In this document: positions 48,001 through 63,000 of the stretch, piece after piece | Layout of the letters: every line of letters begins with the position of its first letter | How positions within the stretch are numbered: position 1 is the stretch's first letter | Origin: Centropus unirufus | Lineage: Eukaryota; Chordata; Aves; Cuculiformes; Centropidae | Direction: 5' to 3' | Assembly (NCBI GenBank): GCA_013397695.1 | Contig: VYZI01000525.1 | Coordinates: 213,803 to 277,802 of the forward strand | DNA length: 64,000 nt | The notes under the pieces: model-generated | What the model was told of the DNA's origin: nothing | What the model saw: the letters and a program-made list of their open reading frames with translations, nothing else | Database searches by the model: none | Translations under genes and position numbers: made by a program

Positions 48001-51000
48001 ACCCATTATTTAGTGTGGATGGACACTTTCTTTAGCTCTCTTTTTTGACTGAAAGGCTATCATAGCTCTTCTGGTGTTCTGAATCTAACAGTACCTGTCA
48101 GGAAACTATTGGCTATAGGAAACTGTAACAAGTTATAGTTTGTATAAGCCTGGCTTTCTCCAGCTGGGTGACAGAAGAAACAATACACTTCTTTTACAGC
48201 TAAGTAAGCTAGGCAGTAGAGTTAGGTGGTGCGACCCTAGATACCTTCTAAAATCCTGCTGTACTACCTGAAGTTGAATAGTCTTGTGTCCATAGAAATA
48301 TGGTATAGTTTGCGTAAAGAAAGTACTGCAAGCCTGAAAGGGAAACTTGTAACCTGAAATTCCCTAACTGCTTATTTCTCTATAGTCTTTGAACTACTGT
48401 TTTTTCTCTAAGCAAACTACCTTGTCCAGATGTGTTATTTGCAATGAGGAGAGTAAAAATATTTTTAACTGGTGATTTGGTTATTTTCTTTTGATATGGT
48501 TAATGATTGACTACTTACTCAAATAGCAGTACATTACATCTGTGCTGTTTTCAAAGATCTTTCTAGATAGGGGAATTTATGGAAAGTGGTTTTTATGGTC
48601 TTGACCCTGCAACTAGCATTAAGCCTCTTTATGTCTTTACAGCAAGCAGAAATGTTTTAAACCATGGAGTTACATTCCTAATGGAATTATGCCAATTTTC
48701 TGGCGTGTGGTATATTGGACGTCGCAGTTTTTAACATGGTAAGTAAGGGAAAAGAATGTGACAAAGACTGTGATATAGGTGTAATTTTTTAGATGTAACA
48801 TTTGAACAGTTATAATGTCATGTTTAAGAATATGTCACTATGCCTCAAAGCTATCTAATAATATGTTGTTTGCTAACAGTGAGGTTTCTCTAATAGTCAC
48901 TGTACTAAACGGAGCATACTCTTCTTTTTTCATTCCTTTTCAGGTGGCAGCCTTTTGCTTAGTTCACTTTTGTAGTTGAAACTGGGCAATTTACACATAG
49001 AGCTGTTTATGGATAGATTGTCTGAAGAAAGTGGAGTTTAGACAACAGGACAACAAAATAATACTATGAATAAGTTGGGTAATTTTTGAGGGTAATATTT
49101 TAAATTATTTGGTTTTATTGGATATGCACTATAAAGCTATAGATACAGCTACAGCAAACAAATAATCTGCACTTTAGGGTTAGCTATACATGTGGTTTCT
49201 GATCAAACTGTCATAAAATAATTATTTTTGTAGCTTAGCCAAGAATATCAGGGCAGGTAGGGAGTTCTCTGTTAACACACATTTTTCATAGTAAAGGCAG
49301 CTTGCTTAAGGTTTGCCATCAGACCAGTACATCTAATGAAAACATATAACTAGCTAGTTTTACTAGAAGCCTTGGAGTCCATAGCTTAAGCTCCCCTGTC
49401 TCAGTAACCTGCCACTGCTACACTATGTGGATTTTTTTGGCTGATGTGGTTTGGGTTTGTCTTGCTTTCCTTCTAGGATTCTGCTACCTTTCATGCAATC
49501 ATATGCTAGATCAGGAGGATTCTCCATTACAGGGAAGATTAAAACTGCATTGATTGAGAATGCAATCTACTATGGCACTTACTTGCTGATTTTTGGAGCA
49601 TTTTTAATATATGTGGCAGTAAATCCAAACTTCAATTTGCAGTGGTAAGTATAACATTGTACACATTGTGTGAGTTCTTAAGAGATTGTAAGAGGTAATC
49701 TCTTCTGTAGGTCTTCTTTAAAAAAAATAATTTCATTTGATCTGATTTTTGTTAGACAGGAAGTTTGTTAACTTTTTTATGGAAAGGGATTTTTTGACTA
49801 TTTGTGGAAGCCAAGTCTTTTGGTTTGCTGAATGTGAGATATGAGGCAGAGGAATCCTCTTACATTGGTAATGTTTTTTTTCTCCCTACAAATACACTTG
49901 CAAAGTTAGTGTGGGTACTTTCTCAGTGTTTTCAAAACAATATCTTTCAAAAAGTCTGTGTATTTCCTCAGTAATGCTTCTGTCTACTGTAGATTCTATG
50001 TAGAGGCCACAAGATAAGTTCAAATAATTGGAATTTATAATATTCCTAGTGTTCTTCCATACTGGATACAGTAGTAAACTCTGTCATGTAGTGCCTCGTT
50101 GCTTTCAACTTCTACCCTCAAATACAAACCCTGGGCTCTGTGGCTGCTGCTTATAGTGGCTGCTGCTATGGTGTTTTCCCCCCACTTTCAGTAAGTCTGC
50201 TAAATTCATGTTGTTTCCTGGAGGAGCATACCCCTTTGAAACATTTTTGTAGTTCCTTCAGAAAGGGAGGAAACATGGGGAGATATAGAAATATTGTGGC
50301 AGCTTTAAATAAGGCCAAGTACTGGACTGCCCCCTAGGCAGGAATTAGAGATGATGCAACATCTCTTCCTGCAAACTTGAAAGCCTTACTGGTGCATAGG
50401 TGCTTAGAATCATAGAATCCTTAAGGTTGGAAAAGACTTTTAATATCATAGAGTACAACAGTAAACCTAGCACTGCCAAGTCCACCGCTAACCCATGTCC
50501 CTAAGCACCACATCTGCATGATTGTTAAGTATCTGCAAGGACGACAATTCAGCCACTTCCCCAGACAGCCTGTTCTGAAGCTTAACAACCCTTTTGGTGA
50601 AGAGGTTTCAATACCCAATATGTAATATCCAACCTAAACCTCCCCTGGCACAACTTGATGAAGTTTCCTCTCATCTTATTACTTGGGAGAAGAGACCAAA
50701 ACCCACCTCACTACAACCTCCTCTCAGGTAGCTATATGGAGTGATAAGATCTCCCCTCAGCTTCTTTTTCTCCAGGCTAAACCCTAGTTTCCTCAGCCTC
50801 TCCTCGTAAGACTTCTACAGCAGATTCTACCAGCTTTACTGCATTTCTCTGGATGCACTTCAGTGCATTGGTGCCTTTGTTATAATGAAGGGCCCAAAAC
50901 TGAACACAGGATTCAAGGTGTGGTCTCACCACTGCTGAGTATAGGGGTACAATCACTTCCCTAATCCTGCTGGCCACAGTACAAAGAAGGATGCTGTTGG

Positions 51001-54000
51001 TCACTGGGGCACACCACTGGCTTGTGTTCATCTGGCTGTTGACCAGCATCGAATCTTGCTCTCCAAGCCTCTACCATTGCATGGGGCTGTTGTGACTCCA
51101 GTGCAGGACTTAAAGGTTGCTTTCTTGTTGGTGGGTAGGACAAAGTTATTTGTTTGGTTTTTCTTTTTTGTTTTGCTCTTCCTTTTTTTTCCTTAGGAGT
51201 CAACTGCAGACCATTGGGATAGCTGCTGCAAACACATGGGGTCTCTTTCTTCTTGTGCTGCTTTTGGGTTATGGTTTGGTGGAAATACCTCGTTCTCACT
51301 GGAATGGGGCCAAGAGGGGTTATCTACTCATGAAGACCTATTTCAAAGCTGCCAAGCTGATGACTGAAAAAGCAGATGCAGAGGAGAATTTGGAGGATAT
51401 TATGGAAGTAAGTAACTGGCTCTCACTGTAAAATAAGTGAAGGCTGTCCTTCATCATCTGAATTTTTTGGTGTTGGGCGTTTGTGGCAAGAGAGCAAGCA
51501 CCATGAACTTAATGTGAGATATTAAATTAAGAAAATCATCATTGTGTGACACTTGATCCTCTATAAAAAAACAGAAGATAAGTAGCCCCTGATATGATGA
51601 ATTTGGCAACTTGATAGCTATGGCAGCTTGATGACCATTATATATTCACTTTATTCTTTTATTGAACCTTCTTGAGGAATATAGATCACTAATGAATATC
51701 AGCGAACTTGAGAATGTAAGTGTACACGTTTCAGTAGTGTTCATGCAAATTGTCTGTCTGCTTTTATGCTCTGTTTCCAGTATATATCTGGAATCTTGCA
51801 GAGGGTTTCCAAGTTGGATTTGTAGGGCTATGCTCTGTGCCTTTGGAGAAAAGAACATACAGATGATAGTTTTTTCCAAAGAGTTTCTTTTGAGATTGTG
51901 TTTATTGTTATTTGTGAGTGAGTGATAGGGTCTAATGTAATTCAAGGATAGAGTGGAAATGAAGAGTTGTCGGGTAAGCTGGTAACGCGTTACATCAGCA
52001 TTATAGAATAGTAGAATCCACATTCTTCAATAATAGCATTTTGAAGAAATTGCTAAAACCATTTCAGTGGCTCATAAAGATTAAACTTACTAGAAAGTGA
52101 GAAACAATGTGTTTGTTTAACAGTCTAGCACTTAGAATAGAGCAGAATAGAATGTTTCAGCTAGAAGGGACCTACAATGATTGTGTAGTCCATCTGTATG
52201 ACTACTTCAGGGCTGAGCAAAAGTTAAAGCACATTGATAAGGATATTGTCCAAATGCCTGGAGAGAGACATGCTGATCCCTTCTCTTTGTGGGTGGATCC
52301 TTTCTCACAGTAGGCGGACCCACGGGCATGCTCCAAAGCTGCACCAGGGATGTTCAGACTGGGCACAAGGAAGCGTTTCTTTACCAAGAGGGTGCTCAAA
52401 AACAGTAGCACGGACCTTCTGGAGTGGTGTTCAGTGCCCCAGGCCTGTCAAGTGTTTCAGGGCATTTGGGCAATGCCCTTTAAAGCGTTGCTTTTAAGCT
52501 CTGGTCATTATCTTTTTCATTGGGAGGGCTGGAACTCTTATCTGACCCTGTAATTTTTTTTTAACCTATTTAACATAACGAAAAAACTCTTATTTTTTTT
52601 CCTCAACAGGAAGTCCGTAAAGTAAGTGAGAGTATCAAGTATAACCACCCTTTGAGGAAATGTGTTGATACAATACTGAAAAAGGTAACAAACTGCTCAT
52701 CTTCAGGCATAAGTGATCATTTCAAAGGGCATGCTTCTACTGAATACTTGCATATGATTTTCTTTTCCCCTTACCATAAAATCTCTAATTGACATCTTGT
52801 GAGTTTCTCACCAGATTTTGAGTTGAAATGCTTTGTGAATACTTTCTTATGATGTATGTAATTATCTGCTATGGTTTGACATGTGTAGTATTTCAGAAAA
52901 GGAAAAATCTGCTGAGAGAGAGGTTTGAAATGCCCTGAACATTTACAAATAGTTAATAAGACCTCTTGCTACTTCCACATCTTCCAGTTAATTTTCCCTT
53001 TTTCTTCCAGTGCCCTACTGAGTACCAGGAAAGAATGGGTAGGAACATGGACGATTATGAAGATTTTGATGAAAGACAGAATAGTTACCCAAGTGAAAAA
53101 AGTCTGGTCAAACTTCACAAGCAGGTATGTTAGTAAATAAGAGAATTAAGAGAATAAGAGAATGACCCACATATGCTAACATAATGTGAGTAAATACTTG
53201 TCAAATATGTATTTTCAGTGCTTTGAATTGCTGAATATAGTGGTTTTGGGTATTGGTTCTTAACAAAAACATTTCTCAGTGAAAGAAAACATAGAAGTTT
53301 AATATTGCAAATGGTACCCAGATCAAATTTCTGGATGTGTAAAACACGTTGCTTTATATCTTCATAGTGTTTCAGCTGTCTGTGAGTAAGACTTGTAATG
53401 CTTGATTGAAAGTGAATTCAAAAAAAGGAAAGTCTAGTTAAAGCTTCGTGTTCACTAAGATGGAAAAATAAAGTGGTATGTTGGAAAAAGTGGGCTTTTG
53501 TTGCTACTGATAGATTGTGATAAAAGAAATGCAAAACTTGGGAAGCAATCATGTAGCCTTTTATGATTATATTTAGAGAGTTAACTGACTGGTTCTGTGA
53601 GTATACAAAATGAATCTTTCAGATTCTGTAATGTAAATATTTTTAAGGGATTTTGTAATGCTTTTCTTTAATTTCTTGAAACAAGTATGTTGTAACCATA
53701 ATTTCTTGGAATTTATTATAGGTAATCTACTCAGTACAGAGGCATCGTCGTACACAGGTCCAGTGGCAAATTCTTTTAGAGCAAGCATTTTACCTAGAAG
53801 ATGTGGCAAAAAATGAAACCAGTGCAACTCGACAGTTTGTTCATACCTTTCATTCCCAGGAACCAGAGAATAAAATTATTCAATATTTCTACACGCCAAC
53901 TGTTGGTAAGTGTTATCATGCCAATTTGGAGTATGTAAATAAGTAAAATGGTACCATTTCGTATGAAGAAGCAATTGTTCTATGTAAAATGTTTGGTTAC

Positions 54001-57000
54001 TGTAGAGGGAAACATATGCACATCTTAGTGCATTGATGTAATGGAGTAGCCACCAGATACTGATTTATGCTCCTCACCATAAGCTTAATTTTTAAAAAAA
54101 ATTTAATAGCAGTTGTGTGTTATAATAGCAATAGTGAACTTCAAAGCCTTGGAAGAAGGAAGAAAAATAACAACATTATTGGATCATGGCTACTATCTAA
54201 ATTTGTAGGATATTACTGAGGTGGTAGTGCTCTTCCAGTAAAGGAAAGAGGAAAGGGCTCTTCCTCTATCATGTACCAAACAATAAAATATATGGCTGCC
54301 TCTGCATCCTTCTAAAGAAGTGCCTTCTATGCATGTTTTCACTTCTACTTTCTTGTGCACTAACAGTGGGTCATTTCCAAGGTAGGACAATGCCATTTTA
54401 CAGGCTAAGCTTTGCTTCTGAGGGTGTAACAGAGGAACAAGCAAAAAGTGGATCATCTGTAGTATCTAGGCCAAAAGTGCAGAGTTCTGTTCTACACACA
54501 CATGCCCCAAATCTCTGCAACATTTGCCTCCCAGATCCCATCCAGTTTCCACCAGTTGTGCATGTGTTTCCTTAGAGCTGAGCCAGACCTGTAGGCATTG
54601 GAAAAGCACTGAAGTGTGTGACCCTACAGATTCTGGCCTTGATTTTATGGGTGTGCTTGCTAGAATTTGATAGCAGTTTTTGTGAGGAAGCTATCATTTC
54701 TATTGTGTCCTTTTCATTAGCCCATTCTGGATGTGTGTGTTTTGTGTTTTCCAGAGTGGTACTGGGAGTGTCTTCTACGACCATGGTTTTACAGGGTACT
54801 TGCAGTTGTTCTAGCCACGTTCTCTGTAGTTGTTGTCTGGTCAGAGTGCACATTTTTCAGCACAAGACCTGTTCTATCGCTATTTGCAGTTTTCATACAA
54901 CTGGCGGAAAAGACATATAATTATATATACATAGAGGTAAGTTTGAGATAATCACTCAACAAAAATCTTTTCAGGTACATTGTTATTGCAGTAATAGTAG
55001 ATCATGCTGATTGAAAAATAAGTCTCTGAATTAATCTGTCATCTTTTGGAATGTCTCTAATACACATAACACGAAACTTTGTTTTTGTGGAGGAAGCCTG
55101 TTTTTGCACTTACCACAACTTTCTGACACGAAGTGAAAGTGTGATCCATTTGAGCTGAATATTCTGTGTAGAGTGGTTTGTGAAATATAAGCTTGGAGCT
55201 TTGGTGTTTAGACTTTATGTCTAATCAACCATGTGTGTGACCTTTCTTTCCTAAACAGGAATTTCCTGCTGATCTGAAATCCAATCACAGGCACAGATAG
55301 CGCATGCCCGCACAAATTTATCACTAAACTGAGCTGAAAAATTCCAGTACATTAACAAAATCGGTTGAATTGAAAACACTTGTTTTTATTGCTTTTTGTG
55401 GGAAGAAACATCAAATCAGTCAGTAATTATCAAGGAATTACAGCAATTTCATTTCCCTAACAAAAAGAGGTTAAAAATATGTTCCTAGGGTCAGTTTGCC
55501 TTAGCAACTAATGAAGAGCATAATATTACAGGTACCATTCTTGAATATCAGCGAGTTAAAAAACTTTGTGAAACTGTCCTCAGATCTGATGGCTTTGTCC
55601 CATCTCAAAATGAGGAATGAGTCTGCACTCAACCCATTGCATGCACAGATTATGTCCTGAATGCATTAAACCCTTTAAAGAAGTTCTACATTCAAACAAC
55701 TTTTTTTTCCCCCTAGATGGCCTGTTTCCTTACCATCTTTTTCTTAAGCATCTGTGTTTACTCTACGGTCTTCAGGATCCGTGTATTTAACTACTATTAC
55801 TTAGCTTCACATCATCAGACAGATGCCTACAGTCTCCTTTTCAGTGGCATGTGAGTATGAGGCATATATTTTGTAGATTTTCTGTCAAATAGTGAACAGA
55901 GAATGTCCATGAAACATTCATTCATATTCATTAATTCGTATTCTTTTATTTATAATCATATGGGTATAAATCCTAATGAACTGTACAGCGTTATTCTTTG
56001 ATATACCCAGTTATGATTTCTCAATATGTGTAGTGCAATAAATTGTTTTAAATGCTGTTGCCCCTCCCATTGTGCAGGTTATTTTGCCGTCTTACTCCAC
56101 CCTTGTGCTTGAACTTCTTGGGCTTGACCCATATGGATGCAACAATATCTCACAAAAACACTCAGCCAACTGCTTATACATCTGTAAGTACAAAAATGTG
56201 GGTTTGAGGCTTCTGTGTGGTTTGGAGAATAGGCAAAATATTTGTAAATTCTTTTTACAGTAAGGCACAGAGGTTAAAATTTTTCACTAGTATTAAACAG
56301 GGTAGAAATGCAGATCAAGAGTTTGAAAATGATTGCTAGCTACATAGAAGTCATCCATAGCTCAGTTTTTCAGTTTTGGTTTTTATCCCGAGAAAGTGAA
56401 GTATTATGCTGAAAAGTTCAAACTGGTCTTCCCAATAGCTTTAGCCTCCACTGGTATTAGGATGTGGGATGTGTTTATAGATTCGGAGCAAACCTAACTT
56501 GCCTCTGAAAACCAATGAGGGTGGTTCTACTGAATAACTGATTCCTGTAGGGCAGGAAGTTACATCTCCTGTATTTGTTATTAGCAAGTGGATTCTTAGT
56601 GTTGTCCAGAGACTCCTTTCATAGCAGTTGGAAAGATGAACCAGACTTGAACTAGTTCTGGATTAGGCACCACAAGAAGTTCTAGCATATCAGAAACCTC
56701 AAATTGAGAGACACTATTAGAAGTGGCCTTCGTATCGGTGCATTCTGGGTCAACTGCCTGAATCAGATCTGTGATTATAATTCTTAGCCTATGTTTCAAT
56801 AACTATAAAGGATTGTGTGATTGTCTGTTGTGGGCTGAAAACAGTGAGATGGGGCAATCTTTATGGATAAATGTAGAGTATACCTAACTAAAGCTTATTC
56901 TTATGGATTTTCTTTTCCAGATAATGGGATCTATGAGAGTGCTGTCCTTCATTGCAGATGGATTCTATATATATTACCCAATGCTAGTTGTCATTCTCTG

Positions 57001-60000
57001 TATTGCCACATACTTCAGGTGAGTGATATGCAAGTGATTTGCAAGATAATGTTTCTTCACATTAATGATACTGGTTTCTGCAGTCAGGGAGAGATTCACT
57101 TGTCCTCTTCCAGCAGTTTAGTTGTGACATATTGATAAAAATGCAAAACCTCACCCAATACATTGCTATTTATACATGTGGAATGTGTAAATTTGCTCAA
57201 AGACAATACTGATTGTATTAACTCATAACAGAATTTGAGGCAAGGGGGATTTCCCTGTTAAACTTCATTCCTAGATTTTGAGGTCTGATCTTTCAGTACT
57301 TAAAGGGGGTTTATAAGAGAGATAGGGACAGACATTTTGGCAGAGTCTGTTTTGATAGGACAAGGGGTGATGGTTTTAACCCGAAAGAGGGTGAATTCAG
57401 ACTAGATATAAGGAAGAAATTTTTCATAATGAAGGTAGTGGAGCACTGAACAGGATGCCCAGAGGGGTGGTGGATGCCCCATCCTTGGAAACATTCAAGG
57501 TCACCTTTCACAGGGCTGTGTATTATCTGTTTGAGGATGTACCCGCTCACTGAGAGGAGTGTTCGATTATGTGACCTTTATAGTTGCTTTCCAACCCAAA
57601 CTATTCTATGTTTCTGTGATTCTATGATCTGTTCAAACTTTGGAGCAGATAAACATGTATCTTTGAGATTAAAATCACCATGAAGAAGCTGTCTTTTCAG
57701 CAAGGCTTTATATTAGACTAAGAAGCATTAGCAGAACCTTTAGGTAATGAAATTTCTAACAGACTCATAATAAATTTCTGATCTGTTACCAGACTTCTTT
57801 TTGAAAACATAGTGCTAGAAATAATTTGATCTTGTTTCACTAAGCCATGTTTTTTTTGAGGCTGGAAAGGTAATTGCAGAAATAAAGTTATATGTCTGCT
57901 TTATCCTTGTATTTCAAAAAGTCTGGTTTTGACCATTGTAAGGGGTGAGATACCTTCAGACTGATCTTGCTTGGCTAAATTTATGTTCACCTCTTCAGTT
58001 CTACATTACCATTCAGGCAGGAGCAATGTTTTGAGCCTTGTAGAATGTAGCTACATGCCTTAAATATCCATTAATACCCTCTGTGTGTTTGTAGATAGTC
58101 AGACAACAAAGATTAAGTCCTAAGTTTTCCTTGCTTACCTTTAGTTTAGGTGACAAAAATGTTAGTAGAGCAAAAAAGAACAAATCCATGAAACAGGAAA
58201 GCTAGTGATAAAAAATAACTTATGTGACTTTTTGTCCATGATGATCCATCCTGAGTCTTGAATTCCAGAGTGCAAAGGAAGAATAGAAACTAAAGGGGAG
58301 GCAGTTACTTTGTATGATCTTCCATGCCCTTTAATAATTCAAATACATGCAAAATTCAAACGTTTAGTTTAAATCTTACAAAGAAAGACTGTCTTCCCTG
58401 TTTAATACGGCAGTCTTAAGGTTTAGATAGCATAGGAAAAAACATTTTCAGTGTAAATACACAATGAAAGCCACTTTTGAACATGATGGTGCACCAGTTT
58501 GGAGAGAGGAGAACAATAACAGAACCAGCAGTTGAGTTCTCTGGTGTGGTTGAAGCAGTGAAAGTGGTTTAATGTGTTCTAGCTCCCAGACATGCTTAAA
58601 AAGATAAAGCAAGCTTGTTATTTGACTGCTGTCTATTGCGTATCCAAAATGGCAGCCAGTATTCCTGCAGCTTGAGAGCAGGCCACACATTTCTTCTGAG
58701 ATGAAGGTGGCTTTTCTATGTTGTTCCTGTTTAAAAAACATGGAGATCATAATAGGCAGAATTTTTATAATGATTGTTTTCTGATAAAGAAGAATCAAGG
58801 AGATAGCATAAGTATAAATTGTTTATATACAAGAACATTTCAAGCAATTGTCTTAAATAAGTTCCACTATTCTTAGACTATAAATAATTTGATCTCACTA
58901 TTTCAATAGCATTATTCTATCACTTTCAGTTGAATGGGTCACTGTTCTGAATGTTGTGATTTTTCTGCCATGATAATGATCTGTCTTTCCTTCTACATTG
59001 TTTTTTTTTACTTTAATTGTCCGTACAGTTCCAAGTAATTTGTTTTACAGTTTGCAATGTGGTCTAAACGAATCATTGTATGTTTACTATGGTAATTGCT
59101 TCTCCTGCCTTTACCAGCTTAGGAACACGTTGTCTGAATCTTTTGGGATTCCAACAGTTCATGGGGGATAGCGAAATGACCTCTGATTTAATTGATGAAG
59201 GAAAAGAGCTAATCAGAAGAGGTAAGCTAGATCCTCTATTCTACTTTTCTTATGAAATATAATATGTTGTATTATGCGTGTCTGAAATGTTGCTCAAAAA
59301 GAAGCATATAGCTTGTCAATAGCGTGAAAACTGTACTGAAGCAGCCTCCTGCATAAAATCGAATAGACTTGGAGCATTGTGGTTGCAATATAAACAGTGC
59401 TTGACTTTGTTGATGTCTAAAGTAATCAGCTTTACTCATGCAGTATTTGAATTTTAGATATTTCTAACTATTTTGCCGTTCATTTAAGTGGTGCTCCTCG
59501 AAGTTATTTCTGATCTAGTAATGCTCAAAACAGATGCTTGTTTGAACTGTCATAAAGGATAGTTAATACTTGAATTGTCTTTATCATCAACAAACTCACT
59601 TTAATGTTTATTTGGGTAAATGTGTTGAGCTGCCTAAATTTGGTAATTTCCTTTAGGATTTTTTGCTGTTTCAATTAACTGCTGTGTTTTATCACACAAA
59701 GCATGCTGTTCCTACGAGTTGTAATTATCTGCTGTGTTTGAGAGCTTCTTAATTGCTTTTATGTTAATTTTTATTGAAAATGTGTCTTGAAAGTTGTTTA
59801 AAGCCATTATAGTTCTTGAGTAAATTTTTAGAAATTAAAATCATTGGATAAAATGCTATATTATGGAATACTTTCATTCTCATTTCATAGTTTATGAAAA
59901 ACAACACCTAGATTTACTTTGAGGAGTAGTATTAGTGTAGTAGTTTTGTTTTTTTTTGAAAAAGAGGAGTGTCTCTCATACACTTAAACCAAAGTTTACT

Positions 60001-63000
60001 ATTTCTTTGATACAATGAAGTTACACTTCCATCTTAATAGCAAATAATACTGAGTTAGGCTTTGGAGTTATACAAGATTTTGATTCAATAGTGCTCAGTT
60101 TTCCATGCTTTGTCTTGTGGTTTATCCAACTATTTCTAAAAGGTTGGGGGTTTTTGTATTTTTTTTTGTTTGTTTTTTTTTTGTTTGCCAACTGGTGTCC
60201 AGGTGTTATGCTTTGCTCCCAGAGATAATCATGATTAATTCACTTTAATGGAGGTCTCCATAATGATGCACTAGCAGTTTTGCCTTTTGCTTTCATTTAA
60301 TTGTATGAGCCATCTATTTCAGTAACACCATTTGCTGGTTAACTTTGGATTTTCATTGTTTGTTTCAAAAAGTATTGATCATTATTTTTCTTGCATGTAG
60401 CTGAGACAATTTTTTTTTATTTACAGAGAAAAGGAAACGACAACGGCAGGAAGAAGGTGAAAACAGAAGAAGGGTATGAAATTGTTTTAACTAATTGTAA
60501 TAATAATATAATACAGTATCTGAGGTTTTGCCACTGCTGTTTAATTCAGTATGAACTACTTCCCAAAAAAAAAAAGTCCTCAGTAATTGATAGAATCAGT
60601 TGAGTCTTGCAGAATAATGTTGGCTGATGGGAGAAATAATTTTCATTTTAATTTTAAACCGTAAGGGTGCAACCATGGTCACACTGTTTGGACACTTTCA
60701 TTACTAAGGGTGCTGTGAGATCTGTGTACCAATATTTCTACCAGGCATTAGAAATGGTCCCGATTTCTAAGATGCAGAATAATCTGAGATGACTTCTTGT
60801 CAGTGTGTTCTGTTGATATTGCTCTTCTTGGAGTAGCAGCAGCTTCACTGTTGTATTCACTGTTGTATTCACTGTTGTATGCTCCTGTCACACTTACCTG
60901 TTGCTTTATGTGTTCATAGAAAAGTAATTGGCACAGACTGTTTTTTTTCCAGAGTAGGGAATTATATTTAAGATAGAATGAATGCCACTGAGTGACAAAC
61001 ACAATGTTTGATTCATATAAACCTTTGAGTGCATATTGAACTGAGAAATCTGTGAAGGCAGTCAATCTGAATAAAAAATAATTCAGGCAGCTTAATTTTA
61101 AGCAGCTTCCATCATCTATAGTTTTAGTTTCTCATCAATTTCTAACATTCAGAACTTAGTAGAGGAAAGACACACACAGGTAAATTGAAAGAATGCATGC
61201 AAAAAATGAACTGACTAAAGTAAGGGAAAATACTAACTGGCATAAGACAAGATAATACTGGGACTAAAAAAACACTGGCATTTCAAGCTCAGGGATACTT
61301 CAGTTCTAGATGACAGCCAATACAGCATAGACCTTTCTTCTGATCATCTCCCCCTCATCTCATCATTTTAGAGCTGAAACTTACTGTGAAACCCAATAAT
61401 ACCAAATGCCTGATGCATGTAGTATACACTGAAATGACATGAAGCAGCAATTGTAGTTCACCAGCAAACTCAATTTCAGATGTTACCTGTTTTTTGGAGT
61501 CTGTATTAAATGCTGTAAAAAATCAGTTCTTGAAACTTCTGAGGTTTTTAGTAGTGTTGTCTTTTTGTGGATCCTGATTAAATGCTTGATTCTTCTGCAT
61601 CTTCGAACTGTAATGTGTAACATAAACTAGCAATGTAACTTTGAGTGTACCAGTTCCTGCCAGTCCATAATCTGAGATTTAGGTGCCAGGCATTAAAGTT
61701 ATTGAAGCAACTAGCAAATTTTATATTGACAAAGTTTTCTCGTAATAAGAGCGTGAGATTTTCTTCTTTAGTATTTCATTGTTATACTAAAACATGATAG
61801 GATGTAAAAACAACAGAACAAGAAGCTTTTGGTAAACATGGTCCAAATGTGGGGCTTGTGCTATCTGCATCTGGTTATTTTACCATTCTTCCACTAGATG
61901 GAAGCAAAAATCAAAAAAAAGCAACATTTTCACCATAACCGAGGAGATGGGTGAACCCATGTGGATTTAGTATGCAGTCTGGTTGCTGCAAGTCTGTTTT
62001 GTAAAGAAGTATTATAGGAACTGGTTCAGTGAAGGGGCTCATCTTGAGTAGCAAAAGTTGTTCGAGTGTCAAGATACTGAACAGAAGCATTTTTAAAGAA
62101 GTTGCTTTCATGGTCTGACATTATTGACAATGTAGACCCACAATCGTCCATCTGGAATATTTCTTGATCCAGTGTGTGCTTTTATTTTGTTACCTTTTCC
62201 TCACACTTTGTTTCTTTTTTTCATCTATTCAGGAATGGAAGGAGCGGTATGGAAATAGAGATGATTCCACTAGAAACAGAGTTGTCCACACAGACCAAAA
62301 AGAATCCAGCTTCTCAGAGACCAATACCAATAGACGTAAGCTTTGTGGTTTTTAAGGAAAATTTATTTTGTTTTATTATTTTAATATGTTGTCTGCACAA
62401 TGCTGCCTATGTGAGTAGCTTCAAATACGTTCCTTTTTGTCTTACATGATGAGGTGATAGCATTCTTTTCTGTGGCACAGGGCTATCTTGCTTAATAAAA
62501 ACACCTGAAAAGAGAGCAGTGCTACTTGCCATCTGCAGTATTTCAGCTAGTTGATCCTGGAGATTCTGGATACTCTGGATAGTCTCAACTACTTGGTATT
62601 CTTATGGGACATCAATCATTATATAATGATTGCAATTAAATTATCAGTTATCAAGAAAAAGGCTTTGTTGACATATGTCTTCAGGTTGGGAGTTTTAAAT
62701 CTTAAAATTTACCTCATGTAGTTGCAAATGAACTCTCTCCAACTGGAACAATCAGATAGGTGGACCAGCAAATGTAAAGCCAATAAAATATCACACTAGT
62801 GTACACATGATCATTTAATAACATATGTTAGCAAAAACTTGTTTGTGGTTGCTCTAAAGTTCCAAAAAGTGTATTTGTCACGGTGTTAATATTTTAATAT
62901 ATTTTTTGTGCTCTTGTGAGCAAACAAGGAATAAGAAATCAAAACAAAAAAAAAAGAAGAAAAAAAAGGAGAAGGAGTGAGGAAGATTTGAACATGCATT

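Noticed and set aside
60748..61065. 105-codon - strand frame with YNSE repeats
   Set aside because: The repeat comes from a 12-bp microsatellite inside an LMBRD2 intron; no splice sites, no homology.
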